From assembly GCA_024234325.1 (NCBI GenBank), contig JACKOJ010000004.1, forward strand, positions 62,001 through 126,000: a stretch of 64,000 bases of DNA. Direction: 5' to 3'. The notes under the pieces were generated by a model. It ran no database searches, was not told the origin of the DNA, and worked only from the letters and a program-made list of their open reading frames with translations. How positions within the stretch are numbered: the first letter of the stretch is position 1; each line of letters begins with the position of its first letter. A program made the position numbers and the translations under genes. This DNA comes from Pseudomonadales bacterium (GTDB lineage Bacteria > Pseudomonadota > Gammaproteobacteria > Pseudomonadales > Pseudohongiellaceae). Below are positions 35,259 to 44,685 of the stretch, one piece after another.

Positions 35259-36091
35259 TCAGAAAATCAGGCCGTTGCGGGAGAACGTGGGCAGATGCAG
35301 GCCCGGCTCCTTGTGCATCCACACGGCAAAGGCCTTGCCGACAATATTCTTCTCCGGCACCGCGCCCCAGACGCGGCTGTCGGCGCTGTTGTCACGGTTA
35401 TCGCCCATCATGAAATAATGCCCTTCCGGCACCACCCACACGGTGCGTTCGTCACGGGGAGGCGCATCAATGATCTGGGTCAGGTGTTCAACCCCGCCCA
35501 GGGTCTCATTGTAGAGCGTTCCCGCTCGCATCATGCCATTGGGCATCTCGATCTGCACATCGTCCACCGGTTCGGACATGATCTGTTCGCCGTTGACATA
35601 CAGAACCTTGTCCTCGTAGCGAACCGTGTCTCCCGGCAGCCCCACCACGCGCTTGATGAAATAGCGCTTGTCGTGCGGCGGAATGAACACCATGACCTCC
35701 CCGCGCTTCGGTTCGTTCATCGGCACAATCTTGGTGCCCACCACCGGCAGACGCAGGCCATAGGTGTATTTGTTCACCAGAATGAAGTCGCCCACCTCCA
35801 GCGTCGGAATCATGGAACCCGAGGGTATCTGGAAAGGCTCTACCAGGAACGAGCGCAGCACCAGCACGATCAGCAGAACAGGGAAAAAGGACTTGGCGTA
35901 CTCAACCAGAACCGGCTCGCGCTCCGCCTCGGCAATCGCCACCAGCAGCGCCTCGGAATGAGGCTTTTGGGCCGCCCGCAGCTTGTCCGCAGCCGCCTTG
36001 CGATCGTCCGCACGCAGCAGACGGTCCGCCAGGGAAATCACTCCGGAAATCACCACGAGCACGAGCAGGACGAGCGAAAAATCTATATCCA

Positions 36092-36092
<1 letters not shown>
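35259..36092 (-). CDS. lepB: Signal peptidase I
   Basis: Membrane serine protease that removes signal peptides of secreted proteins. Two N-terminal membrane helices (about 5-24 and 68-86) flank a charged cytoplasmic loop. The catalytic serine is in IPSGSMIPTLEVGD and the lysine in YFIKRVVGLPGD; the GDNRDNSADSR signature follows. The 277 residues are typical of Pseudomonas-like forms. Its ATG overlaps the lepA stop by one base (TGATG), indicating coupled translation. Confidence 0.97.
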
Positions 36093-37891
<1,799 letters not shown>

Positions 37892-37971
37892 TTGGATTGG
37901 GTCACAGCTCTGAGGTTAATGGGCCTGGGGCGCGGAGAGCACAGGCTCCACCCCCGAAAATCAAGGCCGCA

Positions 37972-38000
37972 AGTCTACAGCATAAGGGCATGACTGTCAG
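37972..38000 (-). promoter_or_regulatory. lepA: Sigma-70 type promoter for lepA
   Basis: Minus strand CTGACA (38000-37995), a 17 bp spacer and TAGACT (37977-37972). Five and four of six consensus positions match at ideal spacing. The start would fall about 75 nt before the lepA ATG, allowing lepA-lepB expression independent of sigma-E-controlled upstream genes. Confidence 0.55.
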
Positions 38001-38070
38001 TGTGATTTGCACGCAGGCCGCCGTGCCGCAAGCCGGTTCAGGGGCCAGCGGCACATCACCATTGAGAGGT

Positions 38071-39483
38071 TTACTCCAGCTCCAGCACCAGGGTGGTGCC
38101 GCGCCCTTCGCGCCAGATGCGCACGGGGATAAAACCGGTATCCGGAAGCGACTCCAGCACGCGGGTAAAACTCTGGACATCGGGAACGGGGGTACGGTTG
38201 AGTTCGACAATCACATCGCCGCTGAGCAGTCCTGCTGCGGCCGCCGGGCCGTCGTCCATCTCACTGATGCGAACGCCCGAGATACCGGCCACTTCCTGGG
38301 CCTCCTGACTCAAGTCCTCCACATCCAGCCCCAGGGTATTGGCGCGGGGGGCCTCCTCCTGCGGATTCGCAGCAGCAACTCCGCTACCGGGAAGACTGCC
38401 CACCACCACTGGCACCTCGATCTGCTCGCCATTGCGGATAATCGTCAGGCGGGCACTGCTGCCCGGACGCACCTGGCCAACATAGAAGGGCAATTGAGAG
38501 GAACTCTCGATGTCACGACCGTTGAACGCAATGATAATGTCGTCGTTCTGCACCCCTCCCCGCTCTGCGGGGCTGTCGGGCTGCACCTCGTCAACAAAGG
38601 CGCCTCGTGGCCGGGGCATCTGGAAAGCCTCTGCCAGCGCATAGTCCACATCCTTGATCAGCACCCCGAGCAGGCCCCGGCTGACGGTACCCGTTTCGCG
38701 CAGTTGCTCCACCACATCCAGTGCCACATTGCTCGGAATTGCAAAGGACACGCCATTGGAACCCCCGGAGCTGCTCAGAATCTGGGAGTTGATGCCGATC
38801 ACTTCGCCCGCCAGATTGAAGAGCGGTCCTCCGGAATTGCCCTGATTGATTGCCACGTCAGTCTGGATAAAGGAGACATAATTGGTCTGATTGCCCGGCA
38901 CCGTGCGCCCCTTGGCACTCACAATGCCCGCTGCTGCGGAGAATTCCAGCCCAAACGGCGAACCGATGGCGAGCACCCATTCCCCCACACGCACTGCTTC
39001 GGAATCTCCGAAGGCGACGGCAGGCAGGCCACTTGCCTCGATCTTGATCAGTGCCACATCGGACAGTTCATCCGTACCAATCACCCTGGCCTCGTATACC
39101 CGGCGATCATTCAGGGTCACGGTGATCTGATCCGCGCCGTTGACCACGTGATGATTGGTGATGATGTAACCGTCATCGGAGATAAGAAAACCGGAGCCCA
39201 CACCGCCACGGGGCCGGGACGGCATATCGTCCAGATCCAGAGGCGCCTGGTCATCGGGACTCAGGCGGCGCAGCAATTCCTCAATGTCACTGCTGCGACC
39301 TTCACGTGCACGCACGGTCTGCAGAGTCGCGATATTGACGATCGCCGGCGCATTGTGTTCCACCAGTTCGGCAAAATCCGGCAGCGCAGAGGCTGCTTCG
39401 GAAGCGAGAGGAAATGCAGCCAAAGCAAGCGCCAGAACACTTGCGCGCACATTCAAATAGGCCCTGAGACGAAGACTTTTCAT
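38071..39483 (-). CDS. mucD: Periplasmic serine protease MucD/DegP family
   Basis: HtrA-type protease/chaperone of the envelope stress response. A signal peptide (1-31, ending LASEAASA) precedes a trypsin-like domain with H112 (TNHHVV), D142 (SDVALIKI) and S217 (GNSGGP), and two PDZ domains (about 265-360 and 380-465). ATG 39483 has GGAG 7 bases upstream and gives 470 residues, close to Pseudomonas MucD. It is the third gene of rpoE-rseA-mucD; the rseB/mucB and mucC genes that usually precede it are missing. A 187 bp gap with a hairpin separates it from rseA. Confidence 0.95.
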   Translation of the reverse strand: MKSLRLRAYLNVRASVLALALAAFPLASEAASALPDFAELVEHNAPAIVNIATLQTVRAREGRSSDIEELLRRLSPDDQAPLDLDDMPSRPRGGVGSGFLISDDGYIITNHHVVNGADQITVTLNDRRVYEARVIGTDELSDVALIKIEASGLPAVAFGDSEAVRVGEWVLAIGSPFGLEFSAAAGIVSAKGRTVPGNQTNYVSFIQTDVAINQGNSGGPLFNLAGEVIGINSQILSSSGGSNGVSFAIPSNVALDVVEQLRETGTVSRGLLGVLIKDVDYALAEAFQMPRPRGAFVDEVQPDSPAERGGVQNDDIIIAFNGRDIESSSQLPFYVGQVRPGSSARLTIIRNGEQIEVPVVVGSLPGSGVAAANPQEEAPRANTLGLDVEDLSQEAQEVAGISGVRISEMDDGPAAAAGLLSGDVIVELNRTPVPDVQSFTRVLESLPDTGFIPVRIWREGRGTTLVLELE

Positions 39484-39629
39484 ACCTGAACTCCCAAATT
39501 GCGCGGACAGACAACAGAATGCCGTACCGACCACCAGCAGAGTTCGTAAAGTACAGCGCGGCGGCAGGACGGGCAAGCCCTTGCTGTGATGAAACGCCCT
39601 GAACGGGCCGGGAGAGGAAAGGGGAACGC

Positions 39630-39653
39630 GTGAAACCCCGTCCGGGATTTCAC
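39630..39653 (-). other. Stem-loop between rseA and mucD
   Basis: Minus-strand RNA GTGAAATCCC-GGAC-GGGGTTTCAC pairs over 10 positions (one G-U) with a 4-base loop, 18 bp after the rseA stop. Pairing is complete only on the minus transcript, since the plus strand would have a C-A mismatch. There is no U-run, so it may be an mRNA stability element or Rho-linked terminator separating rpoE-rseA from mucD. Confidence 0.6.
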
Positions 39654-39670
39654 ACGATAAAACTCAAGAA

Positions 39671-40276
39671 TCAGGGTTCGATCTGGTTGACCTGACGGAT
39701 CAGTTGCGAATCTTCCAGAATATTGAACTGGGGACGGTCGGAATCCTGATCGCTGAACTGGATGGAGGCACTGCGAATGTAGTCGTTCAGGCGCTGCTGG
39801 GCCTGCGCATCAAACTGCACCGGCACATCGACGGAATCGGCAAGCTGAACGGCAGGAGCCTGTTCGGGCGCTTCACTGGACGCCATGGAGCCAGGCGTGC
39901 CAACGGGTTCCAACAGGGTACTCTGCAGCACCACATAGGCCGCCATGGCAACGGATGCAGCGATCGCCATACGTCCCATTCCCTGCCAAAGGCTTCTCAC
40001 GGGATTTGCAACAGGAGCAGAAGTTTCGGGAGTGTAGGCCTCTTCGGCCTCCAGTGCGGCAAAGAGCCGCTGCGTGGCATCGCTGGATACCGCAGCGACT
40101 TCCTCATGCTGCAGAACCGAGCGCACCAGATTGTAGCGCCGCCAGGTTTCCCCCAGTTCCCCGTCACCCGGGGCGGTTTTCAGCAAACGGCGCAGCTCCA
40201 GATCATCTGCCTCATTGTCCATGAGGGCAGACAGGGATTCCTCCAGCGGGCGACCACGACTATTTTCCAAACTCAT
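39671..40276 (-). CDS. rseA: Anti-sigma-E factor RseA/MucA
   Basis: Inner-membrane inhibitor of sigma-E. The cytoplasmic sigma-binding domain opens with EESLSALMDNEADDLELRRLL and contains the TWRRYNLVRSVL segment (about 45-57). One membrane helix lies at about 102-121. An 80-residue periplasmic part ends with a RLNDYIRSAS segment (about 162-171) resembling the MucA tail. The 201 residues match MucA/RseA. Regulated proteolysis by a site-1 protease and RseP is expected. It follows rpoE by 162 bp and is not followed by rseB. Confidence 0.9.
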   Translation of the reverse strand: MSLENSRGRPLEESLSALMDNEADDLELRRLLKTAPGDGELGETWRRYNLVRSVLQHEEVAAVSSDATQRLFAALEAEEAYTPETSAPVANPVRSLWQGMGRMAIAASVAMAAYVVLQSTLLEPVGTPGSMASSEAPEQAPAVQLADSVDVPVQFDAQAQQRLNDYIRSASIQFSDQDSDRPQFNILEDSQLIRQVNQIEP

Positions 40277-40438
40277 TCAATACCTCTGCATACCGCCACT
40301 GTGGCGGCCTGAATTAGGGGTAAAACGTTCAGATTTCGGTCCTGCACATAAAACGCTCTATGAGTGGCAGTGAAATATGGCACAAATCTGGCAATCTTAC
40401 GAGTAAGACAACGCATGTTGATCCAGGTTCCGTGCCGT

Positions 40439-41008
40439 TCACATAAACTCGCGAATTTTTTTATCAATCGCTTCCCGGGCCCTGAAAATGCGCGAACGCA
40501 CGGTTCCCACGGGGCAATCCATGATCTCCGTAATGTCCTCGTAACTCAGGCCGGAGAACTCCCGCAGCCGGAATGCCGTCCGCAGATCCTCGGGCAGTTC
40601 CTCGATCGCCTGATTGATCACCGCCTCCAGCTTGTCGCGCTGCAACTGGCCCTCGGGAGTCTCGCTTTCACGCAGGGCAGCGGTGTCTTCCACCAGCTCG
40701 GCATCATCCAGATCAAAATCCGTTGAAGGAGGCCGCCGCCCCCGTGACACCAGGTAGTTCTTGGCCGTGTTCACGGCAATGCGGTACAACCAGGTATAAA
40801 AGGCACTGTCGCCGCGAAACAGTTTCAGGGCGCGATAGGCCTTGATAAAAGCTTCCTGGCTGACGTCCTCCACCTCGTGTGGATCCTTGATGAATCGGGA
40901 TATCAGGGCCGCCACCTTGTGCTGGTAACGCAGCACAAGGAAGTTGAACGCGGTCTTGTCCCCCGCCATGACACGGTCCACCAATTGCTGGTCAGTTTCC
41001 TGCTTCAT
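40439..41008 (-). CDS. rpoE: Extracytoplasmic function sigma factor sigma-E/AlgU
   Basis: Directs transcription of envelope stress genes. The 189 residues have region 2 (DVSQEAFIKAYRAL and FYTWLYRIAVNTAKNYL) and region 4 (FSGLSYEDITEIMDCPVGTVRSRIFRARE) very close to RpoE/AlgU. It is divergent from nadB, as in Pseudomonas and E. coli. The upstream region has a sigma-E-type promoter, implying autoregulation. It is followed by its anti-sigma factor gene. Confidence 0.97.
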   Translation of the reverse strand: MKQETDQQLVDRVMAGDKTAFNFLVLRYQHKVAALISRFIKDPHEVEDVSQEAFIKAYRALKLFRGDSAFYTWLYRIAVNTAKNYLVSRGRRPPSTDFDLDDAELVEDTAALRESETPEGQLQRDKLEAVINQAIEELPEDLRTAFRLREFSGLSYEDITEIMDCPVGTVRSRIFRAREAIDKKIREFM

Positions 41009-41068
41009 ACTGAACAGCTCCGGACAGGATGAAACTCATAATGCGGGTGGACATCATTCATCAAGGGG

Positions 41069-41096
41069 GTAGACCACGGGAATGGGTGTTAGTTCA
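41069..41096 (-). promoter_or_regulatory. rpoE: Sigma-E-type autoregulatory promoter of rpoE
   Basis: Minus strand TGAACTA (41096-41090), 16 bp spacer, TCTAC (41073-41069). This matches the GGAACTT-N16-TCTAA pattern of the E. coli rpoE P2 promoter in spacing and in the AAC and TCTA cores. Transcription would begin about 55 nt before the rpoE ATG. Confidence 0.72.
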
Positions 41097-41153
41097 GACA
41101 TGTCAGGCAGCAAGCAAGCGGCAGTGGCACTTTCGGTATTGCTACCTGCAGTA

Positions 41154-41182
41154 TTGGCACTTAGGGTCAGCCTGCCTGTAAT
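41154..41182 (+). promoter_or_regulatory. nadB: Sigma-70 promoter of nadB
   Basis: TTGGCA (41154-41159), 17 bp spacer, TGTAAT (41177-41182): five of six matches in each hexamer at ideal spacing. The predicted start is near 41189, about 53 nt before the nadB ATG. It is divergent from the rpoE promoter, about 60 bp away. Confidence 0.7.
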
Positions 41183-41241
41183 ATAGGCGGCTTCCCGGAT
41201 TGCCCGGCCTGGGCCATCTGTTACAGCCACCAGTTTACGGC

Positions 41242-42912
41242 ATGACAATGAGCGCCAACGATACCACATCTGTTCACGACTACGACATATTGATCATCGG
41301 CAGCGGCGCCGCCGGGCTTACCCTGGCCCTGAAGACCGCAGACTTTGCCCGGGTCGCCGTCATCAGCAAGGGTGAACTGAGCCAGGGCGCCACGTTCTGG
41401 GCACAGGGCGGCATTGCCGCGGTGCTGGACGACGAGGACAGCATCGAGGCCCACATTGCCGACACGCTCGATGCCGGTGCCGGACTGTGCCACCGCGACA
41501 TGGTCAGCCATATCGTGGAAAACAGCGGGGCCTGCGTCAAATGGCTCGTGGAACAGGGGGTACCCTTTACCACTATCGCCCCGGAAGAGGCTCGCGAAGG
41601 CGCGGAACGGGCGCCTCTGAAACCCGATAACCTTGCCCCCCTGCACCTCACTCAGGAGGGCGGGCACAGCCATCGCCGGATTATTCATGCGACCGACGCG
41701 ACCGGTCGGGCTGTTTTCGAGACTCTCGCCAATCGTGCCCGCCTGAACAGCAATATCGATCTCTTTGAAAACCGCATTGCCATTGACCTGATCACGCGCA
41801 AGAAACTGGGCCTGGAGGGAGAGCAGTGTGTAGGAGCCTACATCTTCTCCCCGGAGACCAGCAGCATCGAGGTCTTCAAGGCCCGATTCGTCATCCTCGC
41901 CACCGGCGGCGCCAGCAAGGCCTATCTGTTCACCACCAATCCCGACGGTGCAACCGGCGATGGCATCGCCATGGCCTGGCGTGCGGGGTGTCGCGTTGCT
42001 GACATGGAATTCAATCAGTTCCACCCCACCTGCCTGTACCACCCCCATGCCAAGTCCTTCCTCATTACGGAAGCGCTACGGGGCGAAGGAGCATGGCTGG
42101 AGTTGCCGGACGGCACCCGTTTCATGCCACAGTTTGATGCCCGCGCCGAACTGGCACCGCGGGACATTGTCGCGCGTGCCATCGACCACGAGATGAAGCG
42201 CCTGGGTTGTGATTGCGTGTACCTGAACATTACCCACAAACCGGCCGCCTTCATCAAGGAGCACTTCCCCACCATCTATTCCCGCTGCCTGAAGTTCGGC
42301 ATCGACATCACGCGGGACCGCATCCCCGTGGTGCCGGCCGCTCACTACACCTGCGGCGGGGTTGTCGTGGACAAGATGGGGCGCACCGACCTGCCCAATC
42401 TCTACGCTATCGGCGAGACCAGCTTCACCGGACTGCATGGCGCCAATCGCATGGCCAGCAACTCACTGCTGGAATGTTTCGTGCTGGCCTTTAGCGCCAG
42501 CGAGGACATCCGCGCGAAGCTCGCCGACACCCCTCTGGAGGGCGACATCCCACCCTGGGACGAGAGCCTGGTGACTCGTTCCAACGAGGAAATTGTGGTG
42601 TCCCACAACTGGGATGAGCTGCGCCGCTTCATGTGGGCCTACGTCGGCATCGTCCGCAAGGACGAGCGCCTGCAGCGCGCAAAGCGACGGATTCAGTTGC
42701 TGGAACAGGAAACCGATGATTATTACAAACACTACATCGTCACCCGTGACCTGCTGGAGCTGCGCAACCTTGTCCTGGTCGCCCGCCTGATCGTGGAATG
42801 CGCCATCGCGCGCAAGGAAAGCCGGGGCCTGCACTACACCCTCGATCACCCGCAGATGCTGCCCGAGGCCGTGGACACCGTGTTAACGCCCCCCAACAGC
42901 CCCTTGCTCTGA
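41242..42912 (+). CDS. nadB: L-aspartate oxidase
   Basis: FAD enzyme that oxidises aspartate to iminoaspartate, first step of de novo NAD synthesis. The dinucleotide fold DILIIGSGAAGLTLAL is near the N-terminus; TFWAQGGIAAVLDD, the HTHRR-like HSHRRIIHATDATG segment and TSFTGLHGANRMASNSLLEC complete the family signature. The start is uncertain: ATG 41242 (556 residues) or 41248 both fit, with only weak ribosome-binding sites; a TTG at 41200 is unlikely because it leaves too little leader after the promoter. The 3' end overlaps the convergent ygfX gene by 30 bp. Confidence 0.95.
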   Translation: MTMSANDTTSVHDYDILIIGSGAAGLTLALKTADFARVAVISKGELSQGATFWAQGGIAAVLDDEDSIEAHIADTLDAGAGLCHRDMVSHIVENSGACVKWLVEQGVPFTTIAPEEAREGAERAPLKPDNLAPLHLTQEGGHSHRRIIHATDATGRAVFETLANRARLNSNIDLFENRIAIDLITRKKLGLEGEQCVGAYIFSPETSSIEVFKARFVILATGGASKAYLFTTNPDGATGDGIAMAWRAGCRVADMEFNQFHPTCLYHPHAKSFLITEALRGEGAWLELPDGTRFMPQFDARAELAPRDIVARAIDHEMKRLGCDCVYLNITHKPAAFIKEHFPTIYSRCLKFGIDITRDRIPVVPAAHYTCGGVVVDKMGRTDLPNLYAIGETSFTGLHGANRMASNSLLECFVLAFSASEDIRAKLADTPLEGDIPPWDESLVTRSNEEIVVSHNWDELRRFMWAYVGIVRKDERLQRAKRRIQLLEQETDDYYKHYIVTRDLLELRNLVLVARLIVECAIARKESRGLHYTLDHPQMLPEAVDTVLTPPNSPLL

Positions 42913-43362
42913 GAGCCCTGCTCCACTCTGACCCCCGAATGCCTGCCAGCGCAGAAAAATCCGCAGCCTGCGCAACGCATCGGGGGGTGCCGAATCCGGC
43001 AGCAATACCAGTCTTCGGGGCAGGGTTTTCGCATCAGACGCTGGCGAGTCGTCAGACAAGAGCACCTTGAAACGCAGCACAATCAGACAGGGATGACAGT
43101 GGCACTCGGAAGCCAGAAGTATCGGCAGGCGTTCGCCTCCGACATCCAGACTCAAGCACCCGTCGGCAAGGGTTAGCGCCCTGGGCAATGGGGCGAGCCA
43201 TCGGCGCGTCAACCAAGGCATCATCAACAGCAGTAACAGAGCACCGAGAGTCAGCGCCGGAGGAAGCGCCGCCAGCACAAGGGCAGCCCCCGCCAGTGCC
43301 GTTTGCGCATAACAGGCAGCACGCAGCACGCGTGATTCAACGAGCTCTATCCGGGTGTGCAT
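42883..43362 (-). CDS. YgfX-like membrane protein
   Basis: A 159-residue protein with two adjacent membrane helices (about 14-50) followed by a hydrophilic domain containing LTLADGCLSLDVGGERLPILL. It lies 40 bp after sdhE on the same strand, the conserved sdhE-ygfX (cptB-cptA) pair. YgfX has been described as a toxin-like partner acting on cytoskeletal proteins in E. coli and as a membrane partner of SdhE; neither role can be verified here. Sequence conservation is weak, so the call rests on topology and neighbourhood. Its last 30 bp overlap nadB on the opposite strand. Confidence 0.7.
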   Translation of the reverse strand: MHTRIELVESRVLRAACYAQTALAGAALVLAALPPALTLGALLLLLMMPWLTRRWLAPLPRALTLADGCLSLDVGGERLPILLASECHCHPCLIVLRFKVLLSDDSPASDAKTLPRRLVLLPDSAPPDALRRLRIFLRWQAFGGQSGAGLSEQGAVGGR

Positions 43363-43402
43363 ACACGGTTCCCTGTGTCATGCAGATGAGAGATTTCCCC
43401 GT

Positions 43403-43648
43403 TCAGGCAGCGCCGCGAACCAGGCTGATAATTTGCTCCAGTTCGGGCTTTGGCACAGGCTCCCGCATGACCAGCCAGTTGTACAGATCCTGGTCCTCTT
43501 CCATCAGCAGGCGGCGGTACTGGGCACGCTCTTCCTCGCCCAGCGCCGGCAGGCATTTCTCCACAAAGGGCAACAGCAACAGGTCCAGTTCGCGCATGCC
43601 GCGACGACTGTGCCAGGCCAGTTTCTTGTACTCAATATCTGATAACAT
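43403..43648 (-). CDS. sdhE: FAD assembly factor SdhE
   Basis: Small helical protein that promotes covalent flavinylation of succinate dehydrogenase SdhA (and fumarate reductase). The family signature RGMRELD lies at residues 16-22. The protein has 81 residues from ATG 43648; the longer open frame upstream overlaps ygfZ and is spurious. It is divergent from ygfZ and followed by ygfX, the usual three-gene neighbourhood. Confidence 0.94.
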   Translation of the reverse strand: MLSDIEYKKLAWHSRRGMRELDLLLLPFVEKCLPALGEEERAQYRRLLMEEDQDLYNWLVMREPVPKPELEQIISLVRGAA

Positions 43649-43718
43649 GTGACAACCTGAATGGGACAACAGCCCGTTCATCATAACCCAAAACGCTGTT
43701 TTTATCCGGGCCTTCGTC

Positions 43719-44669
43719 ATGGCAAGCACTGTCACCGACCTGAACAACTTTGATCTGCTTGCCGTCTGCGGCGAAGACGCCAGCCACTTCCTGCAGGGGC
43801 AGCTAAGCTGCAACCTGGACAAGCTTGGCCCGACACACAGCCTCACCGGAGCCTATTGCGATCTGAAGGGGCGTGTCATCACCGACATGCAGGTTCTGCA
43901 GCGGGGTGAATGCCTGTATCTACTCTGTCTCAGCGGCATGGGCAATGCCCTGCGCCGCACCCTGGACAAATACATCGTCTTCTCGAAAGCAAAAACCAGC
44001 ATGGTGACGCTGGACTTCGAGCGCTACGGTATTCATGGCGAAGGTGCCGAGCAAACCGTCAGTACTCTCTTTGGTCAGGCACCCGCCAATGCCGGTGACG
44101 TGGTGCAGCACGAGGGTGGACTTGTCTTCCGCCTGCCAGACCCGGCTCCGCGCTACGAGGTTCTGGTGCAAAGTGACTGCGACGAATTGCTGGAGCAGAT
44201 CCAGGCGCTGGGGGCAACCGATGACACCGAGGAGTGGGAGCTGGCCGACATCCGCCAGGGCATTGTGCACATCCACCCGGACATTCAGGAGACCTATACC
44301 CCGCAACTGCTCAATTACGACATCAACGGGGTGATCGACTTCAAGAAAGGCTGTTACACCGGGCAGGAAATCGTTGCCCGCATGCACTACCGGGGAACGG
44401 CCAAGAAACGCCTGTACCTGGGCAGGGTAAGCGACTTCAAGGTCTCTCTGCAGTCGCTCGTCATGCACAAGGATGAGGTGGTTGGTGAGATGCTGAGTGT
44501 CTCGCGCACCGAGACAGGCGACTATGAATTCCTCGCCATTCTGCCCTGCGAACTCGCAGACAGTGGCGCCAAGCTGCTGCTGCGCAACGGCAGCGTGGAG
44601 TCCGGCGCCCGCAATGCGCCAGCAGTCACAATACAACTGCAAGCCATTCCCGGCCTGAACCCTGGCTGA
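43719..44669 (+). CDS. ygfZ: tRNA-modifying / Fe-S cluster repair protein YgfZ
   Basis: Folate-binding GcvT-like protein needed for activity of certain Fe-S enzymes such as MiaB. The diagnostic KGCYTGQEIVARMHYRG motif, with the conserved cysteine, lies at about residues 208-224. The N-terminal FLQGQLSCNLD and AYCDLKGRV segments fit too. The 316 residues are typical. It is divergent from sdhE and convergent with selO, leaving a 16 bp gap that contains a small dyad. Confidence 0.95.
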   Translation: MASTVTDLNNFDLLAVCGEDASHFLQGQLSCNLDKLGPTHSLTGAYCDLKGRVITDMQVLQRGECLYLLCLSGMGNALRRTLDKYIVFSKAKTSMVTLDFERYGIHGEGAEQTVSTLFGQAPANAGDVVQHEGGLVFRLPDPAPRYEVLVQSDCDELLEQIQALGATDDTEEWELADIRQGIVHIHPDIQETYTPQLLNYDINGVIDFKKGCYTGQEIVARMHYRGTAKKRLYLGRVSDFKVSLQSLVMHKDEVVGEMLSVSRTETGDYEFLAILPCELADSGAKLLLRNGSVESGARNAPAVTIQLQAIPGLNPG

Positions 44670-44685
44670 TCTGAACCCTGACGGG

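Noticed and set aside
38484..39483. Alternative longer mucD start at 39576
   Set aside because: The added 31 residues precede an excellent signal peptide starting at 39483, which has its own GGAG ribosome-binding site.
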